Made by a program: the position numbers and the translations under genes. This document shows, in pieces, positions 42,723 to 50,151 of a stretch of DNA of 51,729 bases; the first letter of the stretch is position 1, and each line of letters begins with the position of its first letter. Source of the stretch: Candidatus Arcticimaribacter sp. GTDB lineage: Bacteria; Bacteroidota; Bacteroidia; Flavobacteriales; Flavobacteriaceae. The stretch is taken from NCBI GenBank assembly GCA_002708445.1, contig PAOB01000042.1:1-51729 (forward strand). Direction: 5' to 3'. Under the pieces are notes generated by a model, which saw nothing but the letters and a program-made list of their open reading frames with translations, was not told the DNA's origin and searched no databases.

Positions 42723-44710
42723 GAAAGTTCCAATAAGATTTGTTGATTACTTTTCACCTTAGATCCATGCTTTAGTGATTGTTTAAAAACTTTTCCTTTG
42801 CCTTTTAATTTTACCTTGAGACCCAAACGCTCCAAAACCATCAGAGCATCCATACCTGGCATACCTTTGACATTGGGAATGATTTTATCACCCAATATTT
42901 GTTCTATTTTGCTTTGAGAAATTTCTTGATTCGCTAAATTCAAATCAGGAACAACAACTTCAACCGGAGTTGCATTGAATATTTTGAGTGCTATCTCTTT
43001 GAAAACAGGCGCAGCAACTTCTGCACCATAATAGCCTAGAGCTTTATTAGGGCGGTGAATAACAACAATGCACGAGTACTTTGGTGCATCTGCTGGGAAG
43101 TACCCAACAAAACTTGCCACATACTGCGTTTCTTCTTTGGTGTAATCTACTTGACAAGTACCTGTTTTACCAGCAATAGAAAATTTCTTGTCTTTTATTT
43201 TATGAGCTGTCCCCCACTTTTTGTCCACCACATTGAACATCATCTTCTTTACTTTCTCTAAAGTTTGTTGAGAACATATTGAAGAATTAATAACCTCTTT
43301 TTCAAAAACCTTTACTGGGAACTCTCCAAAACTACTGATTCGATCAATGAACTTTGGCTTGACCATTTCACCGTCGTTTGCTATTGCATTGTAAAAAGTT
43401 AAAGTTTGAAGCGGGGTCATCAAAACACCATAACCAAATGCCATCCAGGGCAAATCCAACCCGTCCCAGTCAGAGTCTCTAGGGTATGGGATTTTGGGTA
43501 ATGCTTCGCCCTTAAAGGGTAAACCTAAGGGTTTATTTAGACCCATATTGTAAAGCCGATCCACAAATTTAGATGGATGCTTTTTGTAATTTTCATAAAT
43601 GATTTTTACAATTCCTGTATTGGATGAAACCTCAAAGGCTTTTGATGCGGTTAGCATACCATAGCCTCCTTTTTTTGAATCTCTAACTTTGTATTTTTTG
43701 TAAAAAGTAAGCTCACCTCCTGTGGTATCAATCAAATCATTTTGATCAATCACACCATCTTCTAATGCAGCAATCATAGCCATAAGCTTAAAGGTGGAAC
43801 CAGGCTCGTGAGCTTCACCGATGGCATAGTTTAACTTTTCATAATATTTGCCCTTAGATGTTCTACCTAAATTAGATATGGCTTTGATATTCCCAGTTTT
43901 GGTTTCCATGACAACAACACTTCCATGATCAGCTTCATATTTTTCGAGTTGACCCAAGAGAGCATGATGTGCAATGTCCTGCATATTGATGTTTAGCGTT
44001 GTATGAACATCAAATCCCTCAGTTGGTTCTTTTTCATTGTTGTCGTTAATTGGTTTCCATTGTCCATTAGCAATTTTTTGTTTTAAACGCCTTCCATTCT
44101 CTCCTTTCAAATATTGTCCAAAAGCACCCTCCAATCCCACTCTTAGATAATTACCACTAGGATCCTTCTGTTCGTACCCAACAGTTCGCTCTGCAATTTT
44201 CCCAATTGGATTTTCTCTTGCCAAGCGGGATTCTACAATCAGTCCTCCTTGCAGAGAAGATTTATTAAACAAGGGGAAACTTTTAATTTTTTTGTAGGTT
44301 GAATAGTTTAAATTTTTACCTATTAATAAATATCTATTTTTCTGAAGCCTAGCCTTTTTAAATTTTTGAAGATAAAAAGAGCTTGATTTGTCAAACAAAT
44401 TACCCAAAGCAATGGCCAAGCTGTCAAGGTGTTTTTCGAAAAGTTTATCCGAAGGAACTTTGGCGTCCCAACGAATTTCATATTTCGGGACTGTTGTAGC
44501 AAGCAAACTTTGATCATCAGCGTAAATATTACCTCTACTGGGTTGAAGTACAAAATTTTTGACTGTGCGTTTTTGTGCTAAATCTCGGTAATAGTCCCCT
44601 TCTGTAAATTGGATGACAAATAATTTGTAAACTAAAGCTAGAGCAAAGACAAACAAGCCAAGTACCACTAGGTAAAAACGATTGTTTATTTTTTTTATCT
44701 CTGAACTCAT
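42719..44710 (-). CDS. ftsI: Septal transpeptidase FtsI/PBP3 with C-terminal PASTA domain
   Basis: This 663-residue class B penicillin-binding protein crosslinks septal peptidoglycan. It has an N-terminal membrane anchor (about 11-32), a dimerisation/pedestal domain (LQPSRGNIYADD, SRLARENPIGKIAERTVGY), then the transpeptidase with SxxK at Ser305-Lys308 (GSTFK), SxN at 362-364 (SSN) and KTG at 515-517. A single PASTA-like domain (about 605-663, IPNVKGMPGMDALMVLERLG) closes the chain; E. coli FtsI lacks one, but PASTA tails are frequent in Bacteroidota. It overlaps murE and ftsL by 4 bases each. Confidence 0.95.
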   Translation of the reverse strand: MSSEIKKINNRFYLVVLGLFVFALALVYKLFVIQFTEGDYYRDLAQKRTVKNFVLQPSRGNIYADDQSLLATTVPKYEIRWDAKVPSDKLFEKHLDSLAIALGNLFDKSSSFYLQKFKKARLQKNRYLLIGKNLNYSTYKKIKSFPLFNKSSLQGGLIVESRLARENPIGKIAERTVGYEQKDPSGNYLRVGLEGAFGQYLKGENGRRLKQKIANGQWKPINDNNEKEPTEGFDVHTTLNINMQDIAHHALLGQLEKYEADHGSVVVMETKTGNIKAISNLGRTSKGKYYEKLNYAIGEAHEPGSTFKLMAMIAALEDGVIDQNDLIDTTGGELTFYKKYKVRDSKKGGYGMLTASKAFEVSSNTGIVKIIYENYKKHPSKFVDRLYNMGLNKPLGLPFKGEALPKIPYPRDSDWDGLDLPWMAFGYGVLMTPLQTLTFYNAIANDGEMVKPKFIDRISSFGEFPVKVFEKEVINSSICSQQTLEKVKKMMFNVVDKKWGTAHKIKDKKFSIAGKTGTCQVDYTKEETQYVASFVGYFPADAPKYSCIVVIHRPNKALGYYGAEVAAPVFKEIALKIFNATPVEVVVPDLNLANQEISQSKIEQILGDKIIPNVKGMPGMDALMVLERLGLKVKLKGKGKVFKQSLKHGSKVKSNQQILLELS

Positions 44711-45024
44711 TCTTTATTCAATTCTACTGTTAATTTTACTGGAGGTGTTTTAGCGGGCTTGATTCCTATTTCTCGCAATGACTCTATTACACGAGACTCC
44801 ATTTTCAATTCCATCAAATAAGCTCGCTTCTCAACAAACTCACTTTTCATTTCTTTCAATTCATTGTTTAGTTGAGCTATTTCAAATATTTTTTTATCCG
44901 CCAAATGCCCACTTGAAATGATAATTAGAGCCAACAAAGAGAGAAACAAAATCATACGCCAATTTTTCAGGGCATCATCCTTTGTCAAAAAGTCGATATT
45001 CAAAAGCGACAATAGTTGTTTCAT
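44707..45024 (-). CDS. ftsL: FtsL-like cell division protein
   Basis: This small bitopic protein of 105 residues has a cytoplasmic N-terminus, one transmembrane helix (about 24-41, MILFLSLLALIIISSGHLA) and a periplasmic coiled-coil stretch (IAQLNNELKEMKSEFVEKRAYLMELK). It ends in a segment IESLREIGIKPAKTPP, like the conserved end of Bacteroidota FtsL. FtsL pairs with FtsB and FtsQ to activate FtsW-FtsI. Sequence identity in this family is low; topology and position between rsmH and ftsI (4-base overlaps on both sides) decide the call. Confidence 0.85.
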   Translation of the reverse strand: MKQLLSLLNIDFLTKDDALKNWRMILFLSLLALIIISSGHLADKKIFEIAQLNNELKEMKSEFVEKRAYLMELKMESRVIESLREIGIKPAKTPPVKLTVELNKE

Positions 45025-45923
45025 TTTTTTTCTGCTGTTCTTAGTTTTGCACTTCTTGCTCTACTGTTTGTTTTGATCTCCTCTTCATCTGGGGTAACCA
45101 ATCCTCCAATTTTTTTCATGGGAACAAATCGATTTCCAAAAAAATCTTGTTCAGCAAACCCCTCAAAAACACCCTCTCTCACAAAACGCTTAACCAAACG
45201 GTCTTCTAGAGAGTGATAGGAAATACAAACCAATCTACCACCTGGCTTTAGTATTTCTACAGCTTGCTGAAGAAACAACTTGATTGCTTCGAGCTCTTGA
45301 TTTACTTCAATACGGATAGCCTGAAAAACTTGAGCTAGGGTTTTATTGAGAAAACGCTCTGGAATTAAAGGCTTAATTATTTCAATAAGGTCAGTTGTGG
45401 TTTCAACCTCACGTTCTTCTCTCCAATCCAAAATTGCATCAACAATTTTGTGAGCACCTTTTACCTCACCATAAAGCTTTAGAATAGAAATTAATTGTTG
45501 TTCCGAATAAGTATTTACAACTTCATAAGCTGAAAGCAGTGAAGTTTGATCCATACGCATATCCAATCGACCTTCAAACCGAATCGAAAATCCTCTTTTT
45601 TCATCATCAAATTGATGAGATGAAACTCCAAAATCAGCTAAAATACCGTCAACTGCACCTACTCCATGAAACTTCAAATAACGCTTCAGGTCTTTGAAAT
45701 TTGCTTTGATTAACTCAAACCTAGGATCTGAAAGTGTGTTTTTTTGCGCATCTTGATCTTGATCAAAAGCATACAACCTTCCTTTTGAATCAAGTGATTT
45801 CAATATTTTTTTTGAATGACCTCCGCCTCCAAAAGTAACATCAACATAAACACCATCTTTTTGTGAAATAAGATCACTTACACTGCGATTCAGTAAAACT
45901 GGATTATGATAATTGATCTCCAT
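45021..45923 (-). CDS. rsmH: 16S rRNA (cytosine(1402)-N4)-methyltransferase
   Basis: This 300-residue SAM-dependent enzyme (formerly MraW) methylates N4 of C1402 in the 16S rRNA P site. Signatures are YHNPVLLNRSVSDLI, VDVTFGGGGHSKKIL (SAM loop), YAFDQDQDA, GILADFGVSSHQFDDEKRGF, RLDMRMDQ and FQAIRIEVNQELEAI. The terminal LVCISYHSLEDRLVKRF and NSRARSAKLRTAEKK complete the family pattern. It overlaps mraZ by 20 bases, the usual mraZ-rsmH pairing at the head of the dcw cluster. Confidence 0.96.
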   Translation of the reverse strand: MEINYHNPVLLNRSVSDLISQKDGVYVDVTFGGGGHSKKILKSLDSKGRLYAFDQDQDAQKNTLSDPRFELIKANFKDLKRYLKFHGVGAVDGILADFGVSSHQFDDEKRGFSIRFEGRLDMRMDQTSLLSAYEVVNTYSEQQLISILKLYGEVKGAHKIVDAILDWREEREVETTTDLIEIIKPLIPERFLNKTLAQVFQAIRIEVNQELEAIKLFLQQAVEILKPGGRLVCISYHSLEDRLVKRFVREGVFEGFAEQDFFGNRFVPMKKIGGLVTPDEEEIKTNSRARSAKLRTAEKK

Positions 45924-46371
45924 CTTTGTCTCCCATTACATCTTCAGCTAACTCGCCGAAATCTATTGTTGCTTCACTAATGGCTTCCTCGTAGCGCTCC
46001 TTATCCCAGATTTCTAGAATATTTACAGCCGAAGAAATTACAGTTTCTTTTGAAATGCCTGCATGAACAATAAGATCCTTTGGAATCAACAACCTCCCCG
46101 TAGAATCAACCTCGATCAATCGAACACCTGCAGTAAATCTTCTTATGAAATCATTGTTTTTTTTATTAAAACGATTGAGCTGATTTACTTTCTGCATCAA
46201 TGCATCCCATTCTTTAATAGGATACAACTCCAAGCAAGCATTAAATACAGCGCGTTTTAATACAAATTGATCAGATAAATTAACGGCCAATTGTTTTTTC
46301 AATGCAACTGGGAGCATGATACGTCCTTTAGTATCTGCCTTACATTCATATGTCCCAATAAAGTGCTGCAT
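45904..46371 (-). CDS. mraZ: Transcriptional regulator MraZ
   Basis: This protein of 155 residues from the ATG at 46371 begins MQHFIGTYECKADTKGRIML, the normal MraZ start; the longer frame opens with a TTG at 46386 and adds five residues without counterpart. Two SpoVT-AbrB-like half-domains are visible, each with the D-x-x-GR signature (DTKGRIMLP near residue 13; DSTGRLLIPKDL near residue 90). MraZ is a ring-forming DNA-binding protein that controls its own dcw operon. Three GTGG repeats at 10-bp spacing lie just upstream, consistent with autoregulation. It is the first gene of a 14-gene cluster. Confidence 0.94.
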   Translation of the reverse strand: MQHFIGTYECKADTKGRIMLPVALKKQLAVNLSDQFVLKRAVFNACLELYPIKEWDALMQKVNQLNRFNKKNNDFIRRFTAGVRLIEVDSTGRLLIPKDLIVHAGISKETVISSAVNILEIWDKERYEEAISEATIDFGELAEDVMGDKDGDQLS

Positions 46372-46396
46372 CTTAATTGTTTGCAAATTAATTTAT

Positions 46397-46404
46397 CAAA
46401 TATA
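46397..46404 (-). promoter_or_regulatory. -7 element of the mraZ/dcw promoter
   Basis: TATATTTG on the minus strand matches TAnnTTTG and lies 25 bases before the mraZ ATG. A TTTG at 46432-46429 is 24 bases upstream of it, longer than the usual spacer, and overlaps the GTGG repeats. Confidence 0.6.
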
Positions 46405-46409
46405 AAATA

Positions 46410-46442
46410 TATTTACCACATTTTTCCACAAATTACCACTTT
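46410..46442 (-). promoter_or_regulatory. MraZ box: three GTGG repeats with 10-bp period
   Basis: Read on the minus strand, AAAGTGGTAA, TTTGTGGAAA and AATGTGGTAA follow each other without gaps, with GTGG beginning at 46439, 46429 and 46419. MraZ proteins of E. coli and Mycoplasma bind tandem GTGG/TGGG-type repeats with this 10-bp period. The block lies immediately upstream of the -7 element of mraZ, where bound MraZ would interfere with polymerase. Confidence 0.8.
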
Positions 46443-46525
46443 GTTAATAAGTTTGTCAAAGTCAACTTGACAAAGACTTTAGCGCACATGGGTCAAAAAA
46501 AAAGACTGAATCGTAGAATATTGAC

Positions 46526-46533
46526 TATATTTG
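46526..46533 (+). promoter_or_regulatory. -7 element of the alpha/beta hydrolase gene
   Basis: TATATTTG matches TAnnTTTG and lies 33 bases before the ATG at 46566. It sits inside the longer open frame (TTG at 46467) and therefore supports the downstream start. Confidence 0.6.
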
Positions 46534-46565
46534 TCGGCTCAAGTGCATGGGGATTTAGGTTTAGT

Positions 46566-47330
46566 ATGGAAAAAAAATTTAAAACAGAAAGTGACTTCAA
46601 ATATCTAGAAATTGGAGATGGACAACCCATAGTTATTTTACATGGCTTGATGGGGGGTTTAAGCAATTTCAATGGAGTTGTTGATTTTTTTCCAAAAAAA
46701 GGATACAAAGTGATCATACCAGAACTACCCATCTACGAATTACCTTTAATCAAAACCAATGTTGAAACCTTTTCGGACTTTCTAAAAAATTTTTTAACTG
46801 TAAAAGGGATTAAAAACGCCATACTTTTAGGAAATTCTCTTGGTGGTCATATTGGGCTTGTTTTTGCTAGAAATCATCCTGAACTCGTCAAAGGTCTTGT
46901 TTTGACTGGAAGCTCTGGATTGTATGAAAACAGTATGGGTGGGAGTTATCCTAAAAGAGGAAATTACGAATACATTAAAACTAAAGCAGAGGAGGTTTTT
47001 TATGACCCCTTGATTGCTACTAAAGAAATTGTAGATGAAGTTTTTGATGTAGTAAACGATCGCAATAAATTAATTCGAACCCTGGCAATTGCCAAAAGTG
47101 CGATTCGTCATAATATGGCAAAAGATCTCCCAAAAATGCAAACCCCCACTGGCATAATATGGGGAGAGAATGATGTAGTTACACCTCCAAATGTTGCAGA
47201 AGAGTTTGATAAACTATTACCAAATTCTGACCTTTATTGGCTCAAGAATTGTGGTCATGCACCCATGATGGAACACCCAGATGAGTTCAACGAAAATCTA
47301 TTCAACTGGCTAAACAAACATAATTTTTAG
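46566..47330 (+). CDS. Alpha/beta-fold hydrolase
   Basis: This 254-residue single-domain hydrolase has a recognisable catalytic triad: nucleophile Ser91 in GNSLGG, acid Asp203 in WGENDVVTPP and His231 in NCGHAPMMEHP. The oxyanion-hole segment LHGLMGGLSNF is near residue 25. No signal peptide is present once the start is placed at 46566, so it should be cytoplasmic. Esterase or similar activity is plausible, but the substrate cannot be inferred. It is 5 bases before engB, and the hydrolase-engB-gldC-gldB-nadE neighbourhood is one I associate with Flavobacteriaceae, so cotranscription with engB is likely. Confidence 0.88.
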   Translation: MEKKFKTESDFKYLEIGDGQPIVILHGLMGGLSNFNGVVDFFPKKGYKVIIPELPIYELPLIKTNVETFSDFLKNFLTVKGIKNAILLGNSLGGHIGLVFARNHPELVKGLVLTGSSGLYENSMGGSYPKRGNYEYIKTKAEEVFYDPLIATKEIVDEVFDVVNDRNKLIRTLAIAKSAIRHNMAKDLPKMQTPTGIIWGENDVVTPPNVAEEFDKLLPNSDLYWLKNCGHAPMMEHPDEFNENLFNWLNKHNF

Positions 47331-47335
47331 TTCCA

Positions 47336-47947
47336 ATGAAAGTCACTTCGTCTGAGTTCGTAATAAGCAATACTGATCTCTCGAAATGCCCAAACGAACG
47401 CATCCCAGAATACGCTTTTATCGGCAGATCAAATGTTGGTAAATCATCTTTAATAAACACCCTTTGTGAGCGTAAAAACTTGGCTAAAACCTCAGGGAGA
47501 CCGGGAAAAACTCAACTCATAAATCATTTCAAAATCAACAAATCTTGGTGTTTAGTGGATTTGCCCGGTTATGGATATGCTCGTACTTCCAAGACTTCAA
47601 AAAAAGCTTTTCAAAAACTAATAACGACTTACTTTGAAAAAAGAAAACAGTTAGTTTCTGCTTTTGTTTTGATCGACATTCGGCATGACCCCCAACCCAT
47701 TGATTTGGAATTCATGGAATGGCTAGGAAGCCAATACATCCCTTTTGCTATTGTTTTTACAAAAGCCGATAAAGAAAAGCCCTTAGCACTAAAAAGAAAA
47801 ACAAAAGCTTATGTTCAGAAAATGCTGGATGATGTTTGGGAAGAGGCTCCTCCTTATTTCATTACATCTTCTTTACATAAAACCGGGGGAGAAGAACTTC
47901 TAAATTACATTGGCTCACTGAACAATGAGTTTGCCAATCAAGGATAA
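47336..47947 (+). CDS. engB: Ribosome biogenesis GTPase EngB/YsxC (YihA)
   Basis: This 203-residue TRAFAC GTPase is required for 50S subunit assembly. G motifs are G1 GRSNVGKSSLIN (about 30-41), the switch segment SGRPGKTQLINHF, G3 DLPGYGYA, G4 FTKADK and the G5 region TSSLHKTG. Length is normal. It starts 5 bases after the hydrolase stop and is convergent with gldC one base downstream, with no visible terminator between them. Confidence 0.95.
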   Translation: MKVTSSEFVISNTDLSKCPNERIPEYAFIGRSNVGKSSLINTLCERKNLAKTSGRPGKTQLINHFKINKSWCLVDLPGYGYARTSKTSKKAFQKLITTYFEKRKQLVSAFVLIDIRHDPQPIDLEFMEWLGSQYIPFAIVFTKADKEKPLALKRKTKAYVQKMLDDVWEEAPPYFITSSLHKTGGEELLNYIGSLNNEFANQG

Positions 47948-47948
47948 T

Positions 47949-48281
47949 TTACTTTCTATCAATATTTAATTTTTCTGCGAAATAATCACAAAAATCATTC
48001 ATGGTTGCTGCCATTTTTTCATCTTGAGTTGCACGTAAAAAAGTCTGACTCATTGTGACTAATGATTGATGGAAAAATACATTCATTTGATCAATTGGCA
48101 TTTCTTTGACCCACAGATCCATTCGAAGTGTTTCTTGATTTTTACCATCCCACAAAGACATCAATAATGCTTGAGCCTCTTCTTCATTTACTCCTCCGTC
48201 TGGAGCTGACCAAACAATTTTTTCTGGAATTTTATTTTCATCTAATGCTACTTCTATTGAAATATTAGTGTTCTTTCCCAT
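47949..48281 (-). CDS. gldC: Gliding motility protein GldC
   Basis: This small cytoplasmic protein of 110 residues is typical of GldC: NISIEVALDENKIPEKIVWSAPDGG, EEEAQALLMSLWDGKNQETLRMDLW, KEMPIDQMNVFFHQSLVTMSQTFLRAT and NDFCDYFAEKL. In Flavobacterium johnsoniae gldC follows gldB, and its loss only lowers gliding efficiency, whereas gldB is required. The same gldB-gldC order is seen here with a 5-base gap. The biochemical function is unknown. Confidence 0.92.
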   Translation of the reverse strand: MGKNTNISIEVALDENKIPEKIVWSAPDGGVNEEEAQALLMSLWDGKNQETLRMDLWVKEMPIDQMNVFFHQSLVTMSQTFLRATQDEKMAATMNDFCDYFAEKLNIDRK

Positions 48282-48286
48282 TTCTT

Positions 48287-49273
48287 TTATTTTGAGGGTT
48301 TGTAGTTTGATTTATTAAAGAGATCCATTCCTGAAATTTGCATAAGTTGATAGAGGGAAGTATTTGGGTTTTTTTTTGTGTAAGAACGAACAATTTGCCA
48401 TCCAATCCATTGCCCTACTTTACCTGGTGTTTCATTATCTATTTCTAAATAAAATTTTGAAAAAGGAGCAGGGTCAATAAATCGAAGACTCAAAGAAGAT
48501 TGTGATTTGTAAAGCAATTCATTTTCAATAAAATATTGCCACATGTATCGTTCGTTGGCCTGAACCCAATCCAGTTGAGCTTCAGAATAACTGATCTTTA
48601 TGGAATCTGGGGCTTTGGGGAGCAGAATATCCTTGAGATACAATTTCTTTCCATAGTAAACCATCTGTTCCAATAATGTTCTGTTTGAAGGATTTTTTAC
48701 TACTGTAGTACCCAACTCATCCACAATGTGTGATGTCATAAATGGAAGGTCCATGTCTTGTACAATATAATTTGGAATACCTTCATAAAGAGGATTTTTT
48801 GAACCTAAATAGGTGTCCAATGAAAGAATCAATAGCGTATCCGTAAAAACTGTTTTACTCTGATAATCTACATTATTGACAACAGTTACTACATGAGGGT
48901 CTGGAGTTTCAGGGAAATAATATTTGATGTGCTTGTAAAGTGATGTCAACTTTTCTTTTATCGGATCTAAGGATGGAAAAACTGCTTTGATCTCAGTATG
49001 TAAGAGAGTCTGAATGCTATCCCGCTGTCTTTTCACCCAAATACTATCTGGAAATTGTTTTGGAAATAAATAAGGGTATTTCTTTTTTAAATTCAAATAT
49101 TCTTGAGGGTCGGCATTGTAAAATTTAAGATCAAATCGATCAATAGTTATGTCAACAGGGATTGCATTAATCTCTGCTTCAAGTACATTTTCTTCAGAAC
49201 AAGATGAAAAAATCGTAATAATAATCAACCAAAAGCTCGCTTTTAAAAAAAATAATCTTGAAAATGGATTCAT
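48287..49273 (-). CDS. gldB: Gliding motility lipoprotein GldB
   Basis: This 328-residue protein has a lipoprotein signal (FWLIIITIFSSC, Cys25). The mature sequence has ITIDRFDLKFYNADPQEYLN, LKKKYPYLFPKQFPDSIWVK, VVTVVNNVDYQSKTVFTDTL, SLDTYLGSKNPLYEGIPNYI and the C-terminal GKVGQWIGWQIVRSYTKKNP. The last segment resembles the second half of metal-dependent DUF2268-type domains, but I see no HExxH in it. GldB is essential for gliding in F. johnsoniae and belongs to the Gld set linked to type IX secretion. It is the first gene of gldB-gldC, divergent from nadE. Confidence 0.93.
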   Translation of the reverse strand: MNPFSRLFFLKASFWLIIITIFSSCSEENVLEAEINAIPVDITIDRFDLKFYNADPQEYLNLKKKYPYLFPKQFPDSIWVKRQRDSIQTLLHTEIKAVFPSLDPIKEKLTSLYKHIKYYFPETPDPHVVTVVNNVDYQSKTVFTDTLLILSLDTYLGSKNPLYEGIPNYIVQDMDLPFMTSHIVDELGTTVVKNPSNRTLLEQMVYYGKKLYLKDILLPKAPDSIKISYSEAQLDWVQANERYMWQYFIENELLYKSQSSLSLRFIDPAPFSKFYLEIDNETPGKVGQWIGWQIVRSYTKKNPNTSLYQLMQISGMDLFNKSNYKPSK

Positions 49274-49319
49274 GTGGTGTGAATAATTTTTTGTGAAGAA
49301 TAAGTTTCCTAATTTTATA

Positions 49320-49327
49320 CAAAGTTA
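49320..49327 (-). promoter_or_regulatory. Putative -7 element of gldB-gldC
   Basis: TAACTTTG on the minus strand fits TAnnTTTG, 46 bases before the gldB ATG. No clear -33 TTTG. Confidence 0.45.
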
Positions 49328-49350
49328 CATCCAAAAAACGGCTAAATCAT

Positions 49351-50133
49351 ATGAAATCACCAGAAAAAGTAATTGACCACATTGTAAATTGGCTCAGAGG
49401 TTATGCTGATAATTCTGGAATGAATGGTTTTGTAGTTGGTGTTTCTGGTGGAATTGATTCTGCTTTAACCTCGACACTTTGTGCACTTACAGGAAAGCCT
49501 GTTTTGTGTTTAGAAATGCCTATTCATCAAGAGTCTAATCAAGTTTCAAGAGCAAAGGAACACATTGAATGGCTCGAAAAAAAATTTACCAATGTAAGTC
49601 ACCATTCTCTTTCCTTGACTACGGTTTTCGAATCCTTTAAAGAAATAGTTCCCTCTGTGGAATCAGATGAAAATCAATTTTTAAGTTTGGCAAATACTAG
49701 AGCCAGGTTTCGAATGACTACTTTGTATTATTTTGCTGCTCTGAAACGCTACCTCGTAGCTGGAACAGGTAATAAAGTAGAAGACTTTGGGGTAGGTTTT
49801 TACACTAAATATGGTGATGGTGGAGTTGACCTCAGTCCAATTGCCGATCTTATGAAGTCTGAAGTTTTTTTACTTGCCAAAACCCTCGGTATTATCGAAG
49901 TTATCCAAAATGCTGCGCCTACTGATGGCCTTTGGGGAGATTATAGAACCGATGAAGATCAAATAGGAGCTACCTATGATGAATTGGAATGGGCAATGAA
50001 AAATCAAAAAGATAACGGTCACCTTCACTCAAAAAGAGAAAAAGAAGTTTTGAGTATTTACACAAAATTAAATACCCAGAACCAACACAAAATGCAAGCG
50101 ATACCAGTGTGTGAAATTCCTGAAGACTTGTAA
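49351..50133 (+). CDS. nadE: Ammonia-dependent NAD(+) synthetase
   Basis: This 260-residue N-type ATP pyrophosphatase amidates nicotinate adenine dinucleotide to NAD in the last step of NAD synthesis. Motifs are the PP-loop VGVSGGIDSALTSTL (about 29-43), LANTRARFRMTTLYYFAAL, VAGTGNKVEDFGVGFYTKYG, DGGVDLSPIADLMKSEVFLL and APTDGLWGDYRTDEDQIGA. There is no glutaminase (nitrilase) domain, so ammonia is the direct donor or is supplied by a partner. It is convergent with dnaG, 18 bases away, and about 20 kb from nadABC. Confidence 0.95.
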   Translation: MKSPEKVIDHIVNWLRGYADNSGMNGFVVGVSGGIDSALTSTLCALTGKPVLCLEMPIHQESNQVSRAKEHIEWLEKKFTNVSHHSLSLTTVFESFKEIVPSVESDENQFLSLANTRARFRMTTLYYFAALKRYLVAGTGNKVEDFGVGFYTKYGDGGVDLSPIADLMKSEVFLLAKTLGIIEVIQNAAPTDGLWGDYRTDEDQIGATYDELEWAMKNQKDNGHLHSKREKEVLSIYTKLNTQNQHKMQAIPVCEIPEDL

Positions 50134-50151
50134 AAAAGTATCAATAAAAGC

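Noticed and set aside
46467-46565. N-terminal extension of the alpha/beta hydrolase
   Set aside because: It begins with TTG, spans a perfect -7 element at 46526 and adds basic residues with no family counterpart.
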